A stretch of DNA of 32,566 nucleotides from Acidobacteriota bacterium (GCA_030550335.1 JAUQPO010000005.1:1-32566); one strand, 5' to 3'; counted from the first letter of the stretch, positions 24,084-32,566 are shown. The notes: a model not told the origin generated them from the letters alone. Numbers and translations: made by a program.

Positions 24084-24923
24084 ATGAAGCTCTCCCGTCG
24101 ACACTGGCTCCTGCTGGCCACTACTAGCCTGGCTGCTGCTACCCGGGAAGAAGAAAAAGTCACCCGCTACGTCCGCTTCCAGCACGGCTCCAACGTCTCC
24201 TATGGAATTCTCGAAGGCGATCTCGTCTACCCGATCTCCGGAGACCTTTTCGGCCAGTACAAACGCTCGTCATCCCCACTCAAGCTCCGGGAAACTAAGC
24301 TCCTTTGCCCATGCCAGCCACAAAAGGTGCTGGCCGTCGGGCTCAACTACCGGAGCCACCTCGCCGGGCGCCCCGTGCCAAAACGACCGGAAATTTTTTA
24401 CAAGCCTGTGACCTCTTTACAACATCCAGGCGACCCGATCCTCATCCCCCCGGACGCCCACAACGTGCACTACGAGGGCGAGATGGTGATTGTCTTGGGT
24501 AAGCGGCTCAAGAGAGCTTCGTTGGACGAAGCGGCGGAAGCGATCTTCGGAGTCACCTGCGGGAATGACGTTAGTGAGCGGGAGTGGCAGAACGGCCCCG
24601 ATAGGGACCTGCAGTGGTGGCGAGCTAAGGGCTGTGACACCTTCGGCCCAGTGGGTCCGTGCATTGTCCGCGGGCTGGACTATCGGAAGCTGATGCTCCG
24701 TACCCGGCTCAATGGCCAGGTGGTCCAAGAGCAATCCACCGGAGACCTTATCTTTGACCCACCTACGATCCTGAGCTGGATCAGCCAGTACGTCACGCTC
24801 ATGCCCGGAGACCTCGTCTTCACCGGCACGCCCGGCCAGACCGGGTCGATCAAACCCGGTGATGTTGTTGAAGTGGAGCTAGAAGGGGTGGGCGTGCTGC
24901 GAAACCCAGTCGAGCGAGGCTGA
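24084..24923 (+). CDS. Fumarylacetoacetate hydrolase (FAH)-family protein with Tat-type leader
   Basis: A 279-aa protein. Seen: SRRHWLLLATTSLAAA (4-19), a twin-arginine-type leader. Then VLAVGLNYRSHL (82-93), metal ligands in EGEM (Glu131, Glu133) and ND (Asp162), AKGCDTFGPVGP with the usual lysine (Lys182), FTGTPGQTG and GDVVEVELEGVG. The family hydrolyses or decarboxylates 2-oxo acid products in aromatic or sugar catabolism (for example 2-keto-3-deoxy-sugar acids) with Mg2+. Start chosen at the ATG at 24084 although no clear ribosome site precedes it; a TTG at 24009 gives 25 more residues that do not look conserved. Odd: most FAH proteins are cytoplasmic. Substrate unknown; stands alone on its strand. 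Confidence 0.85.
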   Translation: MKLSRRHWLLLATTSLAAATREEEKVTRYVRFQHGSNVSYGILEGDLVYPISGDLFGQYKRSSSPLKLRETKLLCPCQPQKVLAVGLNYRSHLAGRPVPKRPEIFYKPVTSLQHPGDPILIPPDAHNVHYEGEMVIVLGKRLKRASLDEAAEAIFGVTCGNDVSEREWQNGPDRDLQWWRAKGCDTFGPVGPCIVRGLDYRKLMLRTRLNGQVVQEQSTGDLIFDPPTILSWISQYVTLMPGDLVFTGTPGQTGSIKPGDVVEVELEGVGVLRNPVERG

Positions 24924-25728
24924 AACCAACCGCTCCGGATGAAAGGGTTAATCGAAACGAGGACTCCTCTGCAGCCGACGGCAAGAGCCGCAAGTCTCCA
25001 AAAACCAGAGGGCTCTGAAGTGAAGCCCCGGGATTCGATGGCGGAAAAGTTCCAGCCTAACTTCTCATTCCGGTACCGGCTGCTTTGGCCCCAATGATAC
25101 CCGTCCCCAAGCCCTGAAACTCGACCCGAACTTACGGAACCCGGGGCCCGTTGATCATTCAAGACCAGTAGCCGGAGGTGCTAGCGCGAATTGGCGTTCC
25201 GCTCCGGTCGTCCGCAAGTGGGGATCTTTTCAACTCGCACACCGGTTTCCCACCATTTGACGCCGCACTCTGTGGGGCACAGCGCGTTTCAGCATCGCGG
25301 AGAGGACCATGCGCGAACAGGCTTCGGGTCCGAGCCGTGTCGAGCCCATTTGCCAGAAAACCGCCAACTTCTCCCCAGGCGAGGAATTGTGCCTGGGACA
25401 AGGTAGAGGGATCCTTGTGACAGACTGCGTTAGGAAGGTTCCAGCGACTGAGTGACCTGCTTAGGTCAACCGCAACAGTGGGCGTTGCGCTTCCAAAAGT
25501 TGCTTCCTAACGCCAGCAATCCTTCCGACGGACCGTACCGGTCCGGTGGACCATACCGTGCGAAGCTGGAGCACATAAAAGAAGAACCTGAGACCAAGCT
25601 CGGCTCAGCCAGCGCTGAAAGCGTAATCCAGGAGCTTTGTTCGCGGATTGCTTGCCTGTCTGCATCCCGGTCTACGCTTTCCCAACCGGGCGTTTTTCCC
25701 GCTCCGGCCTAGAGCCCGTTTATGCTGG
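24924..25728. other. 805-bp gene-free spacer between convergent FAH and GH97 genes
   Basis: No convincing gene is seen. It holds a dense run of hairpins between about 25374 and 25545: a 7-bp stem (25374-25380/25391-25397), the three-way-junction candidate (25427-25513) and a 6-bp stem with a 5-nt loop (25529-25534/25540-25545). Large for a spacer between two gene ends. Confidence 0.6.
25427..25513. other. Candidate structured RNA or palindromic element, three-way junction
   Basis: GCGTTAGGAAG (25427-25437) pairs perfectly with CTTCCTAACGC (25503-25513) over 11 bp. Inside lie two perfect hairpins: 25453-25458 with 25463-25468 (6 bp, 4-nt loop) and 25471-25476 with 25484-25489 (6 bp, 7-nt loop), separated by 2 nt. 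Because all stems are self-complementary, either strand could fold. I know no RNA family with this shape and sequence. The order GTTAG...CTAAC is opposite to an integron attC site. It could equally be a small inverted-repeat mobile element. Confidence 0.35.
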
Positions 25729-27618
25729 CTATCGGCCGGATACAGAGCGCGCGATCCGGGCGATGAACCCCCCGCCTGAAGGCATACACACATCTAGAAC
25801 ATCGGAGGACCGCACTGTCAACGATTCGATCTTGAGTGAATCCGGTGTAGTGCCTTCCCGGACCACTGTTGCCAGCCAGGACACGCGGGCTTCTCCCAGA
25901 AAATCGAGCTCCACCCTAACCGTCCTCGGATACACACCGTTGGTGATAGCTACGAACCAAGTCTGCCCTTTGCGCCGAGCAAACCCAGCAACTTCGCCGA
26001 TTTCCGAGAAGGGTAGCACGCGCGTCTCGTCCCATACACTGGGAATGCTCTTGATAACGTCCACGGCGGGGTTAGCCAGCAAGTGCGCAGGGTGGGCTGC
26101 ATAAACGAGTAGTGGCGCTTGCAGGATCACCGCGTTCGCAATCTGATGGGCCCAGGTAGTCTCCCCTCGTCTTCGGCTGAAGATCGTAGGCGTGTAGTCG
26201 GCCATACCGACGATTAGCCTGGTAAACGGGAGGGTCACGTTGTGCTGAGCCCAAGGGGGACGGCTCTCCATCCCGCGGATCGCTTCGATCCCCAGCAGAT
26301 TGGGGTAGGTCCGCTCGAGCCCAGTCGGTTTGTTTGCTCCGTGAAAGTCGATGATGAGTTTCCTCCGGGCAGCGGCTTCGAGAATGGCTTCGTAGCGATC
26401 GATCACCTCGCGATGTTCGTGATCGAAGAAGTCCACCTTGGCCCCAGCTACTCCCACTCGTTGGCACATGTCAAAGAAGGCCTCGCGTTGCTGCGGATCG
26501 CGCAGCTCGCGGCTGTGTTTCCACAAGATGATCCGCACGCCGAGCTTGCGGGAATACTCTACGACGTCTCGAAGTTGCTCCTCACTCCAGCGGGCCCAGT
26601 AACCTTCGAGGACGTTGTACTCGAAACCTAACTGCGCCGCCAAGCGGGCGAACTCTTTCTGACCTTCTGGTGTCGGGTCGCCACCGTCCAAGTACGCCCA
26701 CACTGCGCGACCAGGCCGGATCCATTCCGTTCTAGGCCCCTCGGGGAACAGCTTTGGGTCGGGAGGATCAGCGACGTTGTGCACCAAGTCCGAATTCACA
26801 AGCTCGTTCAGGTCTCGCGCCACGATGATCACTCGCCATGGAGTTCGAATAGGGCCGTGTACTGAAGCCGGCCTGGAGAGCCGCTCCACATCGTCGGCGT
26901 AGCGTAGCCGGAAAGGGTAAGAGGCGGGGACTGCATGACCCAGGCGTAGGTAGAAGCCTCCGTTGCCGTCCGCCTGTAAACCCATCCCGCTGTAACCCCG
27001 CAAGCCCCCTTCGGAAATGGAAGCGTAGCCTGACCGTCCTGGAAGTTGGACCGTAAGCGGGGGAGCAGCCCACATTCCGGGCAGGACTGCGCGAAGTCCA
27101 TAGCGGTTATGGGTACCCTCATAGTGCCCGTGGAAATCGTGGAACCAGACAGTGCTACCAGGTGGCAACCGGAAGGCCACTTCCTCATCCGGCACCCGCA
27201 TGCCCTCGCCTGGCACAACGTACCGGAACGCAACGCCGTCGTTATAAGCCCGCACTTCGAATGTATACGCGGTGTTGGAACTCGAGTGCAGCAGCTTGAG
27301 TCGGGCGCCCTTGGCACGGTTGACTGCCAAAGCGTGGTGGCCGAGCCACGGGTAGGTCTCATCCACTTCGTAAGCCTCGGTGTCGACGATGCGGGTTCCC
27401 TTGCCCAGATTCACGCCGTCGACAACCATGTTCACTGGGGATCGTAGAATGACCGGCTGATCCCCAGAAAACACTTCGTAGAAGCAACCTGCCTGCTCCA
27501 CTTGGAAGACGAACCGGATGCGCTGGTCAGGACTGCGGAGCTCAAATGCGAGCTCCGGGAAAGCAACACAAAACTGCACGACCGTGATCAGAGCCGCGTA
27601 CTTTACCCTGGTCATCAT
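25729..27618 (-). CDS. GH97-family glycoside hydrolase (alpha-glucosidase/alpha-galactosidase type)
   Basis: A 629-aa secreted enzyme. Seen: a Sec-type signal (about 1-24), an N-terminal beta-sandwich domain (about 25-265, LRSPDQRIRFVF, YDDVERLSRPAS-like core), a TIM-barrel domain (about 280-540) and a C-terminal beta domain (ending VCMPSGGGFIARI). Barrel motifs: AGAKVDFFDHE (about 390-400) and GANKPTGLERTYPN followed by IEAIRGME (about 425-447). The Asp in KVDFF fits the nucleophile position of retaining GH97 enzymes, which in inverting SusB-type enzymes is not Asp, so a retaining alpha-galactosidase-like activity is more likely (inference). Start at 27618 has GGAGG 8 nt upstream; a GTG at 27633 overlaps that site. 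Follows an Oar-like receptor on the same strand, but 894 bp away. Confidence 0.92.
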   Translation of the reverse strand: MMTRVKYAALITVVQFCVAFPELAFELRSPDQRIRFVFQVEQAGCFYEVFSGDQPVILRSPVNMVVDGVNLGKGTRIVDTEAYEVDETYPWLGHHALAVNRAKGARLKLLHSSSNTAYTFEVRAYNDGVAFRYVVPGEGMRVPDEEVAFRLPPGSTVWFHDFHGHYEGTHNRYGLRAVLPGMWAAPPLTVQLPGRSGYASISEGGLRGYSGMGLQADGNGGFYLRLGHAVPASYPFRLRYADDVERLSRPASVHGPIRTPWRVIIVARDLNELVNSDLVHNVADPPDPKLFPEGPRTEWIRPGRAVWAYLDGGDPTPEGQKEFARLAAQLGFEYNVLEGYWARWSEEQLRDVVEYSRKLGVRIILWKHSRELRDPQQREAFFDMCQRVGVAGAKVDFFDHEHREVIDRYEAILEAAARRKLIIDFHGANKPTGLERTYPNLLGIEAIRGMESRPPWAQHNVTLPFTRLIVGMADYTPTIFSRRRGETTWAHQIANAVILQAPLLVYAAHPAHLLANPAVDVIKSIPSVWDETRVLPFSEIGEVAGFARRKGQTWFVAITNGVYPRTVRVELDFLGEARVSWLATVVREGTTPDSLKIESLTVRSSDVLDVCMPSGGGFIARIARSVSGR

Positions 27619-28512
27619 CGCCCATGCCTCCACATCAGAATCACATTGAACGCCGATCGAGAAATCTGCAGCCAGCGAGGACGGCGGCCGTTACATCGAA
27701 AGCGAGACTTACTGGCGTGTAGCTGGTAGCGACGTGCTCCGAAATCCGAGCCCATCACCGCATTTCCACTCCCTAAAGAGCGCTCGTCTCACGCCTGGGA
27801 GGGCGTTCCTTTCATCCCCCGGCGTCGAAGGGTCTTGCCCGTGCGCTGCCTGGCGTTGCCCTTAACCCGCCCATGCCCCTAGTGAAGCAACCTCCGGCCA
27901 GGAACAACCGCATTACCCAGAACCGCTCCGAGCCGATCCCCGAGCGAAGAGGGGCTTAGCAGTGAGGCTACCAACGGGCTTTCCACCGCTCCACTAAGCT
28001 GCGCTACTCTGAACTATCCGTCTTGCCCGGAACAGACCGCGGAAGCCGGACCGTTCGATGCCCTGCGGGATAAAACCCGGAGGTGGTAAGCACCGAGCTA
28101 CCGCTTTCAGCGCCCGGCCCAACGTTCATGGCTACGTCGGCCAACCGTGTTGCTGTTGTGCCTCGAAACACAGATCTACTTCCCCACGTGGCTAGCGCCA
28201 GCGATGAGAACCTGTGCGGATCCGATTCGCGCTGTCGCCACACGACGGTAGCAACGCATGCCAGATGCGCTTTCGCCTCGGTGTTGATCCGGTTTCCATT
28301 GACCTGGCTCGCCCGTGGGCACACTGAGCGCTGCATTTCTACTGGCTTACGCATCGACCTCGCGCCCTTAGCCCGGTACGCCCCGCACACCGCACGCCAC
28401 AATTGATTGAGTGCACTCGGAAAGTCCCGCCTCCGGTGGTTGAACTGAAAGAGCGTCCGGGTGATGAGCATGCGCAGGCTCACCACCCGGACAACCTCGC
28501 CCTGCTTTCTGC
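27619..28512. other. 894-bp gene-free spacer between receptor and GH97 genes
   Basis: No convincing gene is seen. The frame 28004-28516 on the minus strand (170 codons) has an Arg/Ser-rich, shadow-like translation and begins over the receptor stop codon. Only the 15-bp hairpin at 28455-28492 stands out. The spacer should contain the GH97 promoter, but no clear hexamer pair was found. Confidence 0.6.
28455..28492 (-). terminator. 15-bp hairpin just after the receptor gene, no strong U-tract
   Basis: Arms 28455-28469 and 28478-28492 pair over 15 positions (one G-U on the transcribed strand) around an 8-nt loop, 20 nt past the receptor stop codon. The following bases are GCTCTTTCAGTT, only mildly T-rich. 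Position and form parallel the 17-bp hairpin after the other receptor. Confidence 0.65.
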
Positions 28513-31500
28513 TCAAAAGCTAATCCTGAGAGCCAACTGCTGCACTCGTGGGCTTCTGGCGCTGGTGAGCTGGCCGAATCGGGTATTGATTTGATTGCCT
28601 GCCGCATCGAAGCGGGCAGTCGTGTCGACGCCGCTGAACTGGGTGTGATTGAACGCGTTGTACATCTCCCACCGGAACTGCAAGCGTGCTCGTTCCTTCA
28701 CCGGGACCGTCTTGATGAATGTTAAGTCCCAGTTGTTCGTCCCCGGCCCCCGGAAGGCATAACGGGTAGCAGCGGCGCCACTGCCCGGGCTTCCTACGGG
28801 CGGACGCTGGAAGACACTGGTGTCGAAGAACCGGTAGAAGGTGCGCTGATTCTTCGGCAGGATGGCTTTGCCAGTCATCACAACGCTCGTCCCATCGCCT
28901 CCGCCAGTGATATCCGCACCGTCAGCGAGGCTCAAGCTCACACCCTCTGGGGCGCCGCTGACGAAGGCGAAGATCCCGGACATTTGCCAGTCGTCGCAGA
29001 TCCAGCGGACCAAGGGGTTGTTGACCCTGTGGCTCAACTTGGGGATCTCCCACACCCAGTTGCCGACAAGGGTGTGCGTGCGGTCGTAGCCAGCGGGCCC
29101 ATAGTTCCAGAACCGCAGCCCGTAGTAACTGGCAACGCCACTGTTGTAGCTATCCCCATAATTCATCGCCTTGGACCAAGTCCAGGCCACGCTGTACTGC
29201 AGACCGTGAGAGAAACGTCGCTTCGCCTGTACCTGGAGCGAATGGTAACTAGACGTTCCAGCGAACTCCAAGTAGGGGAGCGATGCGTAGCCGTAATAAG
29301 GCCTGAAGAAGTTGTCGGGCAAAGGCTTTTTGGTGGTCCAATCGATGTTTTCTGGCAGGAAGCGGCTGCCTGGAGGAACCGTGTTCAGGTTCCGGGTTTG
29401 ACCGAGATGGCGACCCAAATTACCGGCGTACGCCACGTCGACCACGGTGTTGAACCCTACCTGCCGCTGGATTCCGAAGCTCATCTGATAGATCGTCAAC
29501 ATCTTCGGATTCCGTTCCAGAACCCGGGTGAAGCTCAGCGGCGACATTAAGCCGGTTGCCTGTAGGAACGTCTCCACATTGCCGTAGAACTGGACCGTGG
29601 TGTATTGTACCGGCGGGTTGAAAGCCATATCGCCCATTTGGCCGGAGCGCGGCCGGGCGTTGTAGTACACGCCCGCGCCGGCGCGGATGGCTGTTTTGCC
29701 ATCCCCAATCGGATCCCATGCAAACCCGAAGCGGGGCGCAGCCAATACACCGTTGCTCTCGACGAAGCCCCGGGGATAACCTGGCGTTCCCGCTTTGATG
29801 GTGCCAATGAAGGGGTCACCGGAGTTGGGCACAAAGTAGCCGATGTAAACCTCCGGGTACAACTGGCCCGTGATCGGATCTTTAGCTACGCGCTTGCCCT
29901 TGGAATCTTTCGCGGGAACGTACATCAAAGGCATGGCCGCCCGATTATACCGTGCAGCATCGAAATTCCCACCCACGTCGTACTTCAAGTATTGCGGGAT
30001 GTCGTAGGTGAACCGTACCCCGTAATCCAGCGTGAGCTTACGGTTGACCTTCCAGTTGTCCTGCACGAACCACTCCAACACGTGGTTGACGGGATGGTAG
30101 TCCACCCGTGCGTTCACCTCGGTGTAGCTCTGGAAGTACCCTAGCAGAGCGTTGGCGTATGGGTGATTGGTGTCAAAGGGGTTGTTCGAAGTGCGACCGA
30201 AGTTGAAGCTGCCAGCGAAATTGGAGCCATGGTGCCGCTGCAAGTACTGGGCGTACTCGTAGTAGACACCGAGCTTGACCGTATGAGCACCCCAAACTCG
30301 GGTCACATTGTCCGCTACACTGGCAGCGTTGACAAAGTTGTCCATCGGGAAACGGCCATCGTAACCGATGCTGGCGGCATTGGTGACCCCGCCAAAACTC
30401 GCTGCGGGAATCAAGTTCAGCGGGTTGTTCCTGGGATTGAACTGCCCCAGGCCGATGCCTAATTTGTCCCGCTGCAACCGGGCCAGCTCCTCAGGCCGGA
30501 TGTTCTGGATCTCCGTCCAACGGGATTGGCCCAGTGCAAGCTCGTTCACCCACCGTGGCGAGGGGAACCAGGTGACGTTTAAGCCGAGGTTCGGGTTGGT
30601 GGTCTCATAAGTCTGCTTGATTCCCCACGTGTTGCTGTTGGCCGTCACAGCACGGCCGTCCTGCTTGACTCGCATGTACATCCCGCGGAAAAACACCCGC
30701 CATTTCTCCGAAGGATTCACATCCAGCCGTAGCAGTTCCTGGTGAACAGGCCGGTCTACCCAGTCGCTGAGGACCAGATTGTAGTTGCCCTTGGAGATCG
30801 TCCGGTCGAAGAAGTTTGGAAGCGGGAATACATTGAGCAGCCTTTGCATGTCGGGATTGATCCGGCTACTGGGAATCACGTTACCGGGGAAAGGCTTGGC
30901 TCCAGCGAGGGGATCCTTCACTACGATCAACGCTCCATTTGGCTCAACAGACTGGGAGAAATCGCCTTTGCGCTCCAGCTCGGTGGGCACTGTGAAGTAG
31001 TTGGGCCCACCGGGAGTCTTGTTGGGCTGGATCTCCTGGGAGAAAAAGAAGAAAACCTTGTCCCGATTCGTATTGAACTTTCCTGGCCAGAAGACCGGAC
31101 CTCCGAGGTTGTACCCTACGGTAGCGTAGCGATATCGGGACTTCGGCAACCCGTTCAAGTTGTTAAAAAAGCCATTGGCGTTAAACATCTCGTGGCGCTT
31201 GTACCAATAGGCTGCACCGTGGAACTCCCGAGTCCCGCTCTTGGTCACTACGTTGATAATGGCGCCAGCATTCTTGCCGTACTCCGCCTGGTAATTCCCC
31301 ATCAACACCTTTACCTCGGCCACCGCATCCAGGTTCACCATGTTCTCGGTGGTTCCCAAGCCCCGGTTATTCGCCACGACACCGTCAAGGTTAATGGCGA
31401 TGTAGTCGGTGCGAATGCCGTGAATCACTGGGGGGCTGCTGGTGCCTAAGGTTTGAGCTCCCTGACCATCCGGGTAGGCAACGCCCGGCAGCAGTTTGAG

Positions 31501-31977
31501 CATATTGAAATAATCGCGTCCCGGAGTCGACAGCAGAGCGATTTGCCGATCGTCCAGCACTGCTGAGCGTTCCTGGCTGGCCAGCTGTATCGCCGGCGCT
31601 TCCGCGGTCACCGTCACGGTCTCGGTGACATTCCCGATCTGCAGGCGGATTGTGCCGACGGACAAGCGTTCCGAAGCCGTAAGGATGAGCCCGGTCTGGG
31701 TGTGCTCTTTGAAGCCTTCGGCACGGACTTGCAAGGTGTAGCGCCCGGGCATCACCGAGGGAAATACAAAGTCGCCCGTGGATTGTGTGACTGTGCTCTG
31801 CCGAACTCCCGTGGTTTCTTGAATGAGGGTGACCTCAGCTCCCACTACAGCAGCTTCTTGAGGGTCCAAAACGCGCCCAGTAATAACCCCGGTGCTCGTC
31901 TGCGCCCAACTGACGATGGGTAGCATGAAGACGCACAGGACAACATTCAGTCTTCGGATCACCGAAAACAGACCCAT
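28513..31977 (-). CDS. Oar-like TonB-dependent receptor (second copy)
   Basis: A 1154-aa outer-membrane protein. Seen: signal peptide (about 1-25, ending VSWAQ), carboxypeptidase-regulatory-like domain (about 30-110, TGRVLDPQEAAVVGAEVTL and VMPGRYTLQV), a segment VTETVTVTAEAP before the plug, plug residues DYFNMLKLLPGV and IINVVTKSGTREFHGAAYWY, and a long beta-barrel. The C-terminus is VQQLALRISF with final Phe. Start at 31977 is supported by GGGAGGT and by the signal peptide; the longer frame to 32076 has neither. It differs clearly from the receptor at 11725-15135 outside the common motifs, so ligands probably differ. No SusD-like gene is adjacent; the third receptor lies 181 bp upstream on the same strand. 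Confidence 0.93.
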   Translation of the reverse strand: MGLFSVIRRLNVVLCVFMLPIVSWAQTSTGVITGRVLDPQEAAVVGAEVTLIQETTGVRQSTVTQSTGDFVFPSVMPGRYTLQVRAEGFKEHTQTGLILTASERLSVGTIRLQIGNVTETVTVTAEAPAIQLASQERSAVLDDRQIALLSTPGRDYFNMLKLLPGVAYPDGQGAQTLGTSSPPVIHGIRTDYIAINLDGVVANNRGLGTTENMVNLDAVAEVKVLMGNYQAEYGKNAGAIINVVTKSGTREFHGAAYWYKRHEMFNANGFFNNLNGLPKSRYRYATVGYNLGGPVFWPGKFNTNRDKVFFFFSQEIQPNKTPGGPNYFTVPTELERKGDFSQSVEPNGALIVVKDPLAGAKPFPGNVIPSSRINPDMQRLLNVFPLPNFFDRTISKGNYNLVLSDWVDRPVHQELLRLDVNPSEKWRVFFRGMYMRVKQDGRAVTANSNTWGIKQTYETTNPNLGLNVTWFPSPRWVNELALGQSRWTEIQNIRPEELARLQRDKLGIGLGQFNPRNNPLNLIPAASFGGVTNAASIGYDGRFPMDNFVNAASVADNVTRVWGAHTVKLGVYYEYAQYLQRHHGSNFAGSFNFGRTSNNPFDTNHPYANALLGYFQSYTEVNARVDYHPVNHVLEWFVQDNWKVNRKLTLDYGVRFTYDIPQYLKYDVGGNFDAARYNRAAMPLMYVPAKDSKGKRVAKDPITGQLYPEVYIGYFVPNSGDPFIGTIKAGTPGYPRGFVESNGVLAAPRFGFAWDPIGDGKTAIRAGAGVYYNARPRSGQMGDMAFNPPVQYTTVQFYGNVETFLQATGLMSPLSFTRVLERNPKMLTIYQMSFGIQRQVGFNTVVDVAYAGNLGRHLGQTRNLNTVPPGSRFLPENIDWTTKKPLPDNFFRPYYGYASLPYLEFAGTSSYHSLQVQAKRRFSHGLQYSVAWTWSKAMNYGDSYNSGVASYYGLRFWNYGPAGYDRTHTLVGNWVWEIPKLSHRVNNPLVRWICDDWQMSGIFAFVSGAPEGVSLSLADGADITGGGDGTSVVMTGKAILPKNQRTFYRFFDTSVFQRPPVGSPGSGAAATRYAFRGPGTNNWDLTFIKTVPVKERARLQFRWEMYNAFNHTQFSGVDTTARFDAAGNQINTRFGQLTSARSPRVQQLALRISF

Positions 31978-32158
31978 TCTCGACCTCCCGAAGTGGTGCA
32001 CTTTTGTTAGTACCCGAGGCGCGAGTTTTATTGACACAGGTTCACCCGACAGGGTGGTCCCATCGAGGGCTGGCAACTGCCTGAAAAAGCAGGGGCGTCG
32101 GTGGCGGGGGCTTCACTCACGGCGTGGACCCTGGCGGACCTGCGAACCGGTCGCAGCT

Positions 32159-32566
32159 CTAGTAGGTCAGCCGCATACCTAGCTGTAGCACGCGAGGCGA
32201 GTGCGCTACGGCCGTGATGCGGCCAGCAGCAGGAGTGCCGATCACCGTGCCTGGAGGAGCCCAATCAATATGGTTCGTGGCGTTGAAGGCCTCCAGGCGG
32301 AGCTCGAGCTTTCGCCGTTCTCGGCTCAGAGCGATCTGCCGCACCAGCGCCAGGTCCAAATTGAACACCCGATCGCTAGACAACACCTTGCGGCCAAAGT
32401 TCCCGTACTCAACCCGAGGAACAGCGAAAGCTTCAGCATTGAAAAACCGTTCCACGGTGGGCTCTGCAACTCGTGGGTTGCCAATCAGATGAGGGCGCGC
32501 GTAATTCCAACCGGGGCGGTCAGCACCAATGTTGGCCACGTCGCCCGGAACCGAAAGGTTGTAAGG
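32159..32566 (-). CDS. TonB-dependent receptor, C-terminal end only (cut by window end)
   Basis: 135 codons open to the window edge, so no start codon can be assigned. Seen: barrel-strand motifs typical of Oar-like receptors, for example VERFFNAEAFAVPR, FGRKVLSSDRVFNLDLALVR and KLELRLEAFNATNHIDW, then the terminal SPRVLQLGMRLTY. It ends in an aromatic residue (Tyr) rather than the Phe of the two other receptors. It lies directly upstream of the second receptor on the same strand, making a tandem pair. Ligand unknown. Confidence 0.88.
   Translation of the reverse strand, partial: PYNLSVPGDVANIGADRPGWNYARPHLIGNPRVAEPTVERFFNAEAFAVPRVEYGNFGRKVLSSDRVFNLDLALVRQIALSRERRKLELRLEAFNATNHIDWAPPGTVIGTPAAGRITAVAHSPRVLQLGMRLTY

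Noticed and set aside
25427-25513. Integron attC site
   Set aside because: attC has the order CTAAC...GTTAG; here it is GTTAG...CTAAC, and no integrase or cassette is near.
28004-28516. 170-codon open frame on the minus strand in the receptor-GH97 gap
   Set aside because: Arg/Ser-rich translation without family features, and it crosses the receptor stop and the hairpin.
1-32566. CRISPR array, insertion sequence, prophage or toxin-antitoxin pair
   Set aside because: No regularly spaced repeats, transposase or integrase motifs, phage genes or paired small toxin-like genes were seen in either strand.

Overview
The window looks like a piece of an Acidobacteriota chromosome, probably of the Solibacterales/Bryobacterales type. 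I infer this from the gene set: three large Oar-like TonB-dependent receptors, secreted GH106 and GH97 glycosidases, a PIG-L deacetylase with a small membrane partner, several enzymes with twin-arginine (Tat) leaders, GC-rich DNA and wide gene-free spacers. No database search was possible, so the lineage is an inference.

Left part (1-7129). A POT-family peptide transporter, cut by the window edge, overlaps by 4 bp the end of an orphan Wzt-type ABC ATPase (minus strand). A tRNA-Lys(CUU) gene follows on the plus strand, then a 1.17-kb gene-free gap, then thiI. thiI runs tail to tail into a Tat-leader SelA-like PLP enzyme, with overlapping stop codons. glgC (ADP-glucose synthesis) stands alone and divergent.

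Centre (7130-18790), all minus strand. Reading with transcription: bacterioferritin, a PIG-L-family deacetylase, a translationally coupled 56-aa one-helix membrane protein, an Oar-like receptor with its own sigma-70-like promoter, a strong 17-bp hairpin, and a 1363-aa GH106 alpha-L-rhamnosidase-like enzyme carrying a LamG-type domain.

Signalling block (18904-22904), plus strand. An NtrC-type sigma-54 response regulator, a membrane histidine kinase and a proline-rich putative lipoprotein overlap one another, so they very likely form one translationally coupled operon. It faces an OmpA-family lipoprotein across a shared hairpin.

Right part (22971-32566). OmpA-like lipoprotein; a short spacer with a classical intrinsic terminator and a possible 48-codon ORF; a Tat-leader FAH-family hydrolase; an 805-bp spacer with a candidate three-way-junction RNA; a GH97 glycosidase; an 894-bp spacer; a second Oar-like receptor; and the C-terminal end of a third.

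The main theme is outer-membrane uptake plus periplasmic or extracellular breakdown of glycans. Twice a large receptor is followed on the same strand by one large glycosidase, each time with a long hairpin 13-20 nt after the receptor stop codon and no SusD-like gene. I found no CRISPR array, transposase, integrase, phage gene or defence system. The most unusual items are non-coding: the candidate structured element at 25427-25513, the unexplained terminated transcript at 23800-24083, and the U-tract-less hairpins after gene ends.
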